Below, piece after piece: positions 1 to 5,095 of a DNA stretch of 5,362 nucleotides. Numbering within the stretch: position 1 is the first letter of the stretch; each line of letters begins with the position of its first letter. This stretch comes from Bacillota bacterium (GTDB taxonomy: Bacteria; Bacillota; Clostridia; Lachnospirales; Lachnospiraceae). The notes below the pieces were generated by a model. The model saw only the letters and a program-made list of their open reading frames with translations, had not been told where the DNA came from and searched no databases. Both the position numbers and the translations under genes were made by a program. Location of the stretch: the NCBI GenBank assembly GCA_023414355.1, contig JAEZOB010000047.1, positions 1-5,362 on the forward strand, in the 5' to 3' direction.

Positions 1-97
1 CATCGAGTCTGTCGTGTTTGACAGAAGCGGATATATCTATCACGGCCGTGTGAAAGAACTGGCCGAAGGAGCCCGCGAAGGCGGCCTCAAGTTCTAA
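1..97 (+). CDS. rplR: 50S ribosomal protein L18, C-terminal 31 residues (partial)
   Basis: This is the end of an open frame that enters from the left edge; the first complete codon is at position 2 and the stop is TAA at 95-97. The visible 31 residues include FDRSGYIYHGRV followed by KELAEGAREGGLKF, which is the characteristic C-terminus of bacterial L18 (uL18). L18 binds 5S rRNA and helps attach it to the large subunit in the central protuberance. The 5S-binding N-terminal part lies outside the window. The gene directly precedes rpsE, as in nearly all bacterial spc operons. Identification is from the recognisable tail plus gene order; the start and full length cannot be judged here. Confidence 0.93.
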   Translation, partial: IESVVFDRSGYIYHGRVKELAEGAREGGLKF

Positions 98-102
98 AGG
101 AT

Positions 103-109
103 AGGAGGT
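103..109 (+). promoter_or_regulatory. Shine-Dalgarno site of rpsE that selects a TTG start
   Basis: AGGAGGT sits 6 bases before TTG at 116. No ATG or GTG in the same frame lies close enough to use this site. The protein read from TTG begins MARIDAS and has the usual length for S5, so the SD and the protein agree on TTG. Confidence 0.85.
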
Positions 110-115
110 ATACTT

Positions 116-616
116 TTGGCTAGAATAGACGCATCAACCCTCGACCTGAAGGAAAAGGTCATATCCATTAACCGCGTATCCAAAACCGTTAAGGGTGGAC
201 GTATCTTTAAGTTCGCAGCACTGGTGGTTGTAGGAGACGGCAACGGTACAATCGGTTTTGGGCTTGGTAAGGCCTCCGAGGTGCCCGAAGCTATCCGCAA
301 GGGAATTGAGGACGCGAAGAAGAACCTGATTAAGGTTTCGCTCAAGGGCACAACCATCCCCCACGAGGTTATCGGCGCGTTTGGTGCCGGCCGCGTGCTG
401 ATGAAGCCCGCTGCCCCCGGTACCGGCGTAATTGCCGGCGGTCCCGTGCGTGCCGTTGTTGAGACGGTGGGCATTAAGGACATTCGTACCAAGTGCCTGC
501 GCTCGAACAATCCCTGCAACGTGGTTCACGCCACCATTCAGGGGCTTGCATCGCTGCGCGACGCGGAGCAGGTAGCTGCCGTTCGCGGCAAAACCGCTAA
601 AGAGATTTTAGGTTAA
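116..616 (+). CDS. rpsE: 30S ribosomal protein S5
   Basis: S5 (uS5) is a small-subunit protein near the mRNA entry channel and takes part in decoding accuracy. The frame gives 166 residues, close to the E. coli protein. The N-terminal double-stranded-RNA-binding domain spans about residues 14-78 and contains NRVSKTVKGGRIFKF (19-33), the loop where spectinomycin-resistance changes arise in other bacteria; here it looks wild type. GDGNGTIGFGLGKASEVP follows at 40-57. The C-terminal domain carries AFGAGRVLMKPAAPGTGVIAGG (starting at 88) and ends at AKEILG. A Cys (134) and a His (138) in the NPCNVVHAT segment replace the Ile and Arg common elsewhere; I recall Cys here in other Clostridia. Translation probably starts at TTG, backed by a strong SD. 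It lies 18 bases after rplR and 18 before rpmD. Confidence 0.98.
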   Translation: MARIDASTLDLKEKVISINRVSKTVKGGRIFKFAALVVVGDGNGTIGFGLGKASEVPEAIRKGIEDAKKNLIKVSLKGTTIPHEVIGAFGAGRVLMKPAAPGTGVIAGGPVRAVVETVGIKDIRTKCLRSNNPCNVVHATIQGLASLRDAEQVAAVRGKTAKEILG

Positions 617-634
617 GGAAGGAGAGGGGTAAGT

Positions 635-814
635 ATGGCAGCTCTTAAGATTAAGCTGGTCAAAAGCCTTATCGGCAGAAAAGACGACCAGATTGCCACC
701 GCATATTCGCTCGGCCTTCGCAAAATAGGAGATATGACCGAGCAGCCCGCAAACGACGCGACCAAGGGCAAGGTCACAAAAATTTCCCACCTCGTCGAGG
801 TAACCGAAGCGTAA
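635..814 (+). CDS. rpmD: 50S ribosomal protein L30
   Basis: L30 (uL30) is a small large-subunit protein that binds 23S rRNA. The frame is 59 residues, the normal size of bacterial L30. It starts MAALKIKLVKSLIGRKDDQ and continues through TAYSLGLRKIGDMTEQP, the family signature region (about residues 22-38), to the terminal strand KVTKISHLVEVTEA. The ATG at 635 follows a purine-rich GGAGAGGGG run at 621-629, an acceptable but less perfect SD than its neighbours have. The gene lies between rpsE and rplO, its standard position in the spc operon. The frame is intact with no sign of truncation. Confidence 0.97.
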   Translation: MAALKIKLVKSLIGRKDDQIATAYSLGLRKIGDMTEQPANDATKGKVTKISHLVEVTEA

Positions 815-834
815 AGCAAGGAGGTGCGAGTAAA

Positions 835-1275
835 ATGAAACTACATGAGCTTTCCCCCGCGCCCGGCTCAACCAAGGAAGCGTTCCGCAAAGGACGCGGC
901 CACGGTTCGGGTAACGGCAAAACGGCGGGTAAGGGCCACAAGGGTCAGAACGCACGCTCGGGCGGCGGAGTAAGACCCGGTTTTGAGGGCGGACAGATGC
1001 CGCTTGCAAGACGCCTTCCCAAAAGAGGTTTTAACAACATCTTTGCAACCCAATATGCCACAATCAACGTTTCCGACCTTGAGAAATTCGAGGACGGAGC
1101 TGTAGTAGATGCTGCGGCGATTAAGGAAGCAGGGCTTCTGAAAAAGACGCTGGACGGCGTAAAAATTCTCGGCAACGGTGAAGTGACGAAGAAGCTTACC
1201 GTAAAGGCCACCGCTTTTTCCGACTCCGCAAAGGAGAAGATTGAAAAAGCCGGCGGAAAGGCCGAGGTGATATAG
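835..1275 (+). CDS. rplO: 50S ribosomal protein L15
   Basis: L15 (uL15) is an rRNA-binding protein that joins at a late stage of large-subunit assembly. The 146-residue product has the usual length. Its N-terminal half is the typical extended Gly/Arg/Lys-rich segment: MKLHELSPAPGSTK at 1-14, GRGHGSGNGKTAGKGHKGQ at 20-38 and GFEGGQMPLARRLPKRGFNN at 49-68. The globular C-terminal part carries the family signature around VKILGNGEVTKKLTVKA (109-125) and ends in a helix and strand, KEKIEKAGGKAEVI. The ATG has an excellent SD, AAGGAGGTG at 818-826, 8 bases upstream. The last codons also hold the ribosome binding site of secY, which starts 1 base after this stop, so the two genes are probably coupled in translation. 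Confidence 0.98.
   Translation: MKLHELSPAPGSTKEAFRKGRGHGSGNGKTAGKGHKGQNARSGGGVRPGFEGGQMPLARRLPKRGFNNIFATQYATINVSDLEKFEDGAVVDAAAIKEAGLLKKTLDGVKILGNGEVTKKLTVKATAFSDSAKEKIEKAGGKAEVI
1264..1270 (+). promoter_or_regulatory. Shine-Dalgarno site of secY embedded in the end of rplO
   Basis: GAGGTGA is a perfect 7-base match to the anti-SD end of 16S rRNA. It ends 6 bases before the secY ATG and is formed by the Glu-Val codons and the first base of the final Ile codon of rplO. Ribosomes finishing L15 would pass through it, which favours coupled translation. Confidence 0.8.
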
Positions 1276-1276
1276 G

Positions 1277-2572
1277 ATGTTTGAAACCTTACGCAACGCA
1301 TGGAAGATTGGCGACCTAAGGAAGAAGATCCTGTACACGCTGTTTATTCTGGCTTTGTACCGCATAGGCTCTGCGGTGCCCGGACCGTTTCTTGATCGTT
1401 CCAGGCTGACTGAAATGATTGCGGAGGGTTCGGCATTCGGACTGTTAAACACCTTAAGCGGTGGTGCGTTCGGCGACGCGGCAATCCTTGCGCTGGGCGT
1501 AATCCCGTTTATTAACGCGCAGATTATCATGCAGCTGTTGACGGTTGCGATTCCCGCACTCGAGCGTTTATCCAAAGAGGGCGAGGAAGGCAGAAAGAAG
1601 ATTGCCAAGATTACCAAGTTCGCAACGGTCGGGCTTGCTCTTGTGCAGGCGTTTGGCTACTACCTGGTGCTTCGCAACCAGGAGGGTGCCGTGCTCTACA
1701 CCACGGGCTTCTCGGGCGTGCTTGCAGCTATCGCTTTGATTGCGGTATTCACTGCCGGTGCGATGCTTGCGATGTTCCTCGGTAACCTGATTACCGAAAA
1801 CGGTTTGGGTAACGGTATTTCGTTCCTGATTTTTGCCAATATTATTGCAAGGCTCCCAACTGAGGTCGGCACGATTGTTCAGGCTCTTCGGCTGGCGCAG
1901 CAGGGCGCGTACCAGTATTACTTCTATGCGCCGCTTACCGTAGCGCTTTTGGTGGCTACTATCTTCCTGATTGTCTTTATGACAAACGCGGAGCGCCGCC
2001 TACCCGTACAGTACGCAAAGCGCGTGGTTGGCCGTAAGATGTACGGCGGACAGAGCACCCATATTCCGATTAAGGTGAATATGTCGGGCGTTCTTCCCGT
2101 AATCTTTGCCAGCACCTTCCTGTCGCTGCCGGCAACCATCCGGATGTTTTATACACCGGCGACCGGCTCGTTCTGGGATAACTTTTTTAAAGCGTTTTCA
2201 CACACCTCATGGTTTTACGGGGTACTGTACTTCTTGCTGATCATCGCGTTTAACTACTTCTATGTCGCGGTGCAGTATAACCCGCTTGAGATGGCAAACA
2301 ACCTGCGCAAGAACAGCGGCGCGATTCCCGGCATTCGTCCCGGAAAGCCGACGTCCGACTTTATTGCAAGGGTTGTAAGCAAGATCACCTTCATCGGCGC
2401 CCTGTTCTTGGGCGTTGTCGCCACCGCCCCGATCGCGCTCGGCGGAATAACCGGGATGAACGTATCGCTGGCGGGTACATCGCTGATCATCGTCGTGGGC
2501 GTTGCGCTTGAGACGGTGAAGACGCTGGAAAGCCAGATGATGATGCGTCACTACAAGGGCTTCCTTGAGTAA
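1277..2572 (+). CDS. secY: Protein translocase channel subunit SecY
   Basis: SecY is the membrane pore of the SecYEG translocon, which exports or inserts new proteins with SecA or the ribosome. The 431 residues match the family's length. Ten hydrophobic segments can be placed at roughly 18-36, 70-90, 114-133, 146-169, 178-194, 216-235, 268-289, 313-332, 369-388 and 396-415. The plug region FGLLNTLSGGAFGD lies at 54-67. Family motifs include YRIGSAVPGP (28-37), LGVIPFINAQIIMQLL (73-88), GNLITENGLGNGIS (169-182), the cytosolic loop ERRLPVQYAKR (239-249) and the next cytosolic loop with NPLEMANNLRKNSGAIPGIRPG (starting at 335). Its conserved Arg354 corresponds to the SecA-critical arginine of E. 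coli SecY. The C-terminus RHYKGFLE is typical. ATG is 1 base after rplO. Confidence 0.99.
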   Translation: MFETLRNAWKIGDLRKKILYTLFILALYRIGSAVPGPFLDRSRLTEMIAEGSAFGLLNTLSGGAFGDAAILALGVIPFINAQIIMQLLTVAIPALERLSKEGEEGRKKIAKITKFATVGLALVQAFGYYLVLRNQEGAVLYTTGFSGVLAAIALIAVFTAGAMLAMFLGNLITENGLGNGISFLIFANIIARLPTEVGTIVQALRLAQQGAYQYYFYAPLTVALLVATIFLIVFMTNAERRLPVQYAKRVVGRKMYGGQSTHIPIKVNMSGVLPVIFASTFLSLPATIRMFYTPATGSFWDNFFKAFSHTSWFYGVLYFLLIIAFNYFYVAVQYNPLEMANNLRKNSGAIPGIRPGKPTSDFIARVVSKITFIGALFLGVVATAPIALGGITGMNVSLAGTSLIIVVGVALETVKTLESQMMMRHYKGFLE

Positions 2573-2596
2573 TGCGCATGACCGGCTAATCGAGTC

Positions 2597-2602
2597 AGGA
2601 GG
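2597..2602 (+). promoter_or_regulatory. Shine-Dalgarno site of adk that decides its start
   Basis: AGGAGG lies 10 bases before ATG at 2613. An in-frame TTG at 2565 would add 16 residues and overlap secY, but it has no SD and the extra residues precede the normal Adk N-terminus MKLILLGAPGAGKGT. The site therefore fixes the start at 2613. Confidence 0.85.
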
Positions 2603-2612
2603 CAAACGCAGT

Positions 2613-3245
2613 ATGAAGCTGATCCTACTGGGCGCCCCGGGCGCCGGAAAAGGCACGCAGGCGGATATCGTTTGCGAGAGACTGGGCATCCCCACCATCA
2701 GCACCGGCAACATCATCCGCGAGGCGGTGAAAACCGGCACCGAGATGGGCAAAAAGGCCAAGGAGTTCATTGAATCGGGCGCTTTGGTACCCGACGACGT
2801 GATTATCTCCATCATCAAGGAGCGACTCGCGCAACCGGACTGCGAAAAGGGCTTTATCCTGGATGGGATGCCCCGGACGCTTACCCAAGCCGAGGCACTT
2901 GACAAGATGGGTGTTGTGGTGGATAAGGTCATTGACATAGAAGTCAGCGACGAGCGCATCGAGCGGCGCATGTCCGGCAGACGGGTGTGCGAGGCGTGCG
3001 GTGCTTCGTATCATCTCGATTACAAGCCCCCCAAAACCGAGGGCGTTTGTGACCGGGGTGACGGTAAGCTGGTTATCCGCAAGGACGACCACCCCGAAAC
3101 GGTTCGCGAGCGGCTGCGTGTATACCACGAGCAGACCGAGCCGCTGAAGGAATATTACGACAAGCAGGGAAAACTCTTTCTCGTCGAGGGACAGGAGGAA
3201 GTGGCGGACACCACTGCCCTTGTTCTGAAGGCGTTGGGGCTGTGA
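2613..3245 (+). CDS. adk: Adenylate kinase, long form with zinc-type LID
   Basis: Adenylate kinase interconverts ATP plus AMP and two ADP in the cytoplasm. The 210-residue product has the P-loop GAPGAGKGT (7-15), an AMP-site segment STGNIIR (30-36), DGMPRTLTQ (84-92), R119/R123 and R156/D158/R167; these align with the E. coli active-site positions without gaps. The long LID domain (about 122-159) contains C126, C129 and C146 of the Gram-positive structural zinc site. Three positions are unusual: Asn33 where Asp is typical, Met86 where Phe is typical (DGFPRT), and Gly149 where the fourth zinc ligand (Cys or Asp) is expected, with an Asp one place later (CDRGD). The first two may be normal for this lineage. 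The gene lies 40 bases after secY, as in most Firmicutes, and its stop nearly touches map. Confidence 0.98.
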   Translation: MKLILLGAPGAGKGTQADIVCERLGIPTISTGNIIREAVKTGTEMGKKAKEFIESGALVPDDVIISIIKERLAQPDCEKGFILDGMPRTLTQAEALDKMGVVVDKVIDIEVSDERIERRMSGRRVCEACGASYHLDYKPPKTEGVCDRGDGKLVIRKDDHPETVRERLRVYHEQTEPLKEYYDKQGKLFLVEGQEEVADTTALVLKALGL

Positions 3246-3247
3246 CC

Positions 3248-3994
3248 ATGATTGTACTGAAGAACAATACCGAGCTGGAAGCCATGCGCACCGCCTGCCG
3301 AATCTCGGCGGGGGCGTTACAGGCGGGCGGCGAGGCGGTACAGCCCGGTGTAACGACCAAGGAGATTGACCGGATTATTCATCGGTTTATCACCGCGGCG
3401 GGGGCAAAGCCGAGCTTTTTGGGCTACGGCGGCTTCCCCGCAAGCGCGTGTATCTCGATAAACGGCGAGGTTATTCACGGGATTCCGTCCGACCGGGTGA
3501 TTGCCGAGGGCGACATTGTGAGCATTGACGTGGGCGCTTACATCGGCGGTTATCACGGCGACAACGCGGCAACCTTTGCCGCGGGGGCGATCTCCGATAC
3601 CGCGCAGCGGCTGCTTGACGCCACCCGCGAAAGCCTGTATATGGGCATAAACGCGGCGTGCGCAGGCGCAAGAATCGGCGACATCGGCTATGCGGTGCAG
3701 ACCTACTGCGAGCAACGGGGTTTCTCGGTGGTTCGCAAGTATGTGGGGCACGGCGTGGGGCGCGACCTGCATGAGGCGCCCGATGTACCGAACTACGGCG
3801 CGGCGGGCAGAGGGGTTCGTCTGGTTCCGGGTATGACCCTTGCCATTGAACCGATGATAAACGAAAAGGGCGCGGATGTCAGGGTGCTATCCGACCATTG
3901 GACGGTGGTTACCACTGACGGAGGGCTGTCGGCACATTTTGAGCACACCATCGCCGTTACCTCCGAGGGTCCGGTCATCCTCACCACCCCCTGA
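3248..3994 (+). CDS. map: Type I methionine aminopeptidase
   Basis: Map removes the initiator methionine from new proteins after deformylation, when the second residue is small. The 248-residue product has the pita-bread fold signatures and all five metal ligands: D94 (SIDVGA), D105 (GDNAATF), H168 (GHGVG), E201 (IEP) and E232 (FEHT). The catalytic-site His77 (EVIHGIP) is also present. There is no N-terminal zinc-binding extension, so it is the short type Ia form. I chose ATG at 3248, giving MIVLKNNTELEAM, a usual Map beginning. GTG at 3242, which overlaps the adk stop as GTGA, would add only Met-Thr. Neither start has a strong SD; the best is GGGG at 3236-3239. Translation is therefore likely to depend on ribosomes ending adk. 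Confidence 0.97.
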   Translation: MIVLKNNTELEAMRTACRISAGALQAGGEAVQPGVTTKEIDRIIHRFITAAGAKPSFLGYGGFPASACISINGEVIHGIPSDRVIAEGDIVSIDVGAYIGGYHGDNAATFAAGAISDTAQRLLDATRESLYMGINAACAGARIGDIGYAVQTYCEQRGFSVVRKYVGHGVGRDLHEAPDVPNYGAAGRGVRLVPGMTLAIEPMINEKGADVRVLSDHWTVVTTDGGLSAHFEHTIAVTSEGPVILTTP

Positions 3995-3995
3995 C

Positions 3996-4002
3996 AAGGA
4001 GG
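3996..4002 (+). promoter_or_regulatory. Shine-Dalgarno site of the KOW gene that selects a TTG start
   Basis: AAGGAGG begins 2 bases after the map stop and ends 7 bases before TTG at 4010. The first in-frame ATG, at 4028, would be 25 bases from the SD and would remove residues leading into the KOW strand, so TTG is the better start. Confidence 0.8.
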
Positions 4003-4009
4003 ACGCGAA

Positions 4010-4270
4010 TTGCTGATTGAAAAGGGCATGATTGTAAAATCCATTGCCGGACGCGATTGCGGACGCTTCTTTCTTGTGCTGGACACCGACGCACAGTTCG
4101 CTTATCTTGCGGACGGCAGGATGCGGCTGATTGAAAAGCCGAAGAAAAAGAAGGTTCGACATCTCGCAAGGACAAACGCAAAGGTTTTTGCGGAAACTGT
4201 TACGACCAACAGGCAGCTGCGACGGTTGCTAACCGCCTACAACGGCACGTGTGAGGAAAACATCGGGTAA
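4010..4270 (+). CDS. Small KOW-domain RNA-binding protein (L14e/L27e-like)
   Basis: The product is 86 residues read from TTG. Residues about 5-50 form a KOW-like fold: EKGMIVKSIAGRDCGRFFLVLD, then a second pair of strands around FAYLADGRMRLIEK, the pattern of eukaryotic/archaeal L14e, L6e and L27e. A strongly basic patch, KPKKKKVRHLART (43-55), follows, then a less conserved helix with NRQLRRLLTAY (67-77). Short proteins of this kind are found between map and infA in many Firmicutes; B. subtilis YbzG is the counterpart I know of. They are annotated as RNA-binding or ribosomal L14e-like proteins, and I know of no firmly established role. The setting, between map and infA with strong SDs, suggests work on rRNA or the ribosome. 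That role is inference; the family call is fairly secure. Confidence 0.85.
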   Translation: MLIEKGMIVKSIAGRDCGRFFLVLDTDAQFAYLADGRMRLIEKPKKKKVRHLARTNAKVFAETVTTNRQLRRLLTAYNGTCEENIG

Positions 4271-4276
4271 GGAGGT
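4269..4276 (+). promoter_or_regulatory. Shine-Dalgarno site of infA, overlapping the upstream stop
   Basis: AAGGAGGT uses the last two bases of the KOW gene's TAA stop. TTG at 4279 is only 2 bases away, too close for normal initiation, whereas TTG at 4285 is 8 bases away. The site therefore favours the second TTG, which gives the canonical 72-residue IF-1. Confidence 0.85.
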
Positions 4277-4284
4277 ATTTGAGC

Positions 4285-4503
4285 TTGTCTAAAGACGACG
4301 TAATCGAGGTTGAGGGTACGGTGACAGATGCGCTGCCCAACGCAATGTTTCAGGTAGAGCTGCAAAACGGGCACAAGATACTCGCACACATCTCGGGTAA
4401 GCTGCGCATGAACTTTATCCGTATTCTTCCCGGCGACAAGGTGACGGTTGAAATGTCGCCGTATGATCTAAGCAAGGGGCGCATTACGTGGCGCTCGAAG
4501 TAA
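4285..4503 (+). CDS. infA: Translation initiation factor IF-1
   Basis: IF-1 binds the A site of the 30S subunit and works with IF-2 and IF-3 to set up initiation. The product has exactly the canonical 72 residues: MSKDDVIEVEGTVTDALPNA at 1-20, then MFQVELQNGHKILAHISGKL, RMNFIRILPGDKVTVEMSPYD and the ending KGRITWRSK. It is a single OB-fold (S1-like) domain. I chose TTG at 4285 because it matches the family N-terminus (Met-Ser-Lys-Asp-Asp) and the SD spacing; the upstream TTG at 4279 would add Met-Ser and sit too near the SD. No in-frame ATG is available before residue 21. A non-ATG start on an initiation-factor gene is noteworthy, though its effect is unknown. It lies 14 bases after the KOW gene and 64 before rpmJ. 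Confidence 0.98.
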   Translation: MSKDDVIEVEGTVTDALPNAMFQVELQNGHKILAHISGKLRMNFIRILPGDKVTVEMSPYDLSKGRITWRSK

Positions 4504-4522
4504 CGCGAAAACACAAGGCACA

Positions 4523-4545
4523 CGCCGCACAATAAGCACGCGGCG
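4523..4545 (+). other. GC-rich inverted repeat between infA and rpmJ
   Basis: CGCCGC at 4523-4528 pairs perfectly with GCGGCG at 4540-4545 around an 11-base, A-rich loop. A further C-G pair (4521 with 4547) is possible across one mismatch. No run of T follows, so it is not an ordinary intrinsic terminator, and the rpmJ SD at 4553-4560 lies outside the stem. It is the only clear inverted repeat I noticed in an intergenic gap. It could be an RNA processing or stabilising element, or chance in GC-rich DNA. Confidence 0.4.
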
Positions 4546-4552
4546 CGCAAAC

Positions 4553-4560
4553 AAGGAGGT
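4553..4560 (+). promoter_or_regulatory. Shine-Dalgarno site of rpmJ
   Basis: AAGGAGGT, an 8-base perfect SD, lies 7 bases before the rpmJ ATG. With the following ATTT it repeats exactly the 12 bases found before infA at 4269-4280. Confidence 0.85.
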
Positions 4561-4567
4561 ATTTCAC

Positions 4568-4681
4568 ATGAAAGTAAGACCTTCCGTTAAGCCCATCTGT
4601 GAAAAGTGTAAGATTATTAAGCGCAAGGGCCGCATTATGGTCATCTGCGACAATCCCAAGCACAAGCAGCGTCAGGGCTAA
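4568..4681 (+). CDS. rpmJ: 50S ribosomal protein L36, zinc-binding type
   Basis: L36 (bL36) is the smallest large-subunit protein and binds 23S rRNA in the region below the L7/L12 stalk. The frame encodes 37 residues, the standard length for the zinc-binding form: MKVRPSVKPICEKCKIIKRK at 1-20, then GRIMVICDNPKHKQRQG. The zinc ligands C11, C14, C27 and H32 are all present, so this is the C+ version, which needs zinc; bacteria short of zinc often carry a second, zinc-free copy elsewhere. Placement between infA and rpsM is normal for Firmicutes, unlike E. coli where rpmJ follows secY. ATG has a perfect SD. The stop is TAA and rpsM follows after 27 bases. Confidence 0.98.
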   Translation: MKVRPSVKPICEKCKIIKRKGRIMVICDNPKHKQRQG

Positions 4682-4708
4682 ACCAAAACAATGGAGGTGC
4701 AACAGTAA

Positions 4709-5077
4709 ATGGCGCGTATTTCCGGTGTAGACCTGCCCAGAGACAAGCGGGTCGAGATTGGCCTTACCTACATTTTAGGTATCGGCCACACAAAGGCGAA
4801 GGAGATTATCGCGGCTACAGGTGTAAACCCTGACATCAGGGTGAAGGACCTGAGCGAAGATGATGTTTCTAAGCTGCGCGAATATATCGATAAGAATCTT
4901 GTGGTTGAAGGCGACCTGCGACGCAGAACCGCTCTGAACATCAAAAGATTGACAGAAATCGGCTGCTACCGTGGCTTGCGTCACCGTAAGGGTCTTCCGG
5001 TCAGAGGTCAGCGTACCAAGACCAACGCGCGTACCCGTAAGGGACCCGCTAAGACCATCGCCAACAAGAAGAAGTAA
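4709..5077 (+). CDS. rpsM: 30S ribosomal protein S13
   Basis: S13 (uS13) sits in the head of the small subunit, contacts the P-site tRNA and forms bridges to the large subunit. The 122 residues start MARISGVDLPRDKRVEIGLT, then YILGIGHTKAKEII (21-34), the helix-two-turn-helix region, and a coiled helix around LSEDDVSKLREYIDKNL (48-64). The family signature GLRHRKGLPVRGQRTKTNAR lies at 89-108, followed by a basic tail ending ANKKK, which reaches toward tRNA. The ATG has SD GGAGGTG at 4693-4699, spaced 9 bases. In E. coli this is the first gene of the alpha operon, with an S4-binding leader. Here only 27 bases separate it from rpmJ, so it reads as an internal gene of a longer transcript. Confidence 0.98.
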   Translation: MARISGVDLPRDKRVEIGLTYILGIGHTKAKEIIAATGVNPDIRVKDLSEDDVSKLREYIDKNLVVEGDLRRRTALNIKRLTEIGCYRGLRHRKGLPVRGQRTKTNARTRKGPAKTIANKKK

Positions 5078-5095
5078 GTAGGAGGATTTGATTTC

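Noticed and set aside
868..1617. Open frame of 249 codons on the - strand opposite rplO and secY
   Set aside because: It lies fully opposite two certain genes, shows no recognisable domain, and is explained by codon bias of the + strand leaving few stops in that frame.
2565..2612. 16-residue N-terminal extension of Adk from TTG overlapping the end of secY
   Set aside because: There is no SD before the TTG, the true SD lies inside the extension, and the family begins right at the ATG (2613) before the P-loop.
2207..2971. Open frame of 254 codons on the - strand opposite secY and adk
   Set aside because: It is antisense to conserved genes, spans two unrelated ones, has no domain I recognise and no evident SD context.
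4279..4284. Upstream TTG as the infA start, adding Met-Ser
   Set aside because: It is 2 bases from the SD, too close; the next TTG has normal spacing and gives the canonical 72-residue IF-1.
4506..4534. Possible promoter in the infA-rpmJ gap (ACAATA as a -10 box)
   Set aside because: There is no TTGACA-like box at the right distance, and the -10 match is weak and common in A-rich DNA.
4523..4560. Intrinsic terminator before rpmJ
   Set aside because: The stem is short, the loop long and no T-tract follows; essential ribosomal genes continue in the same direction.
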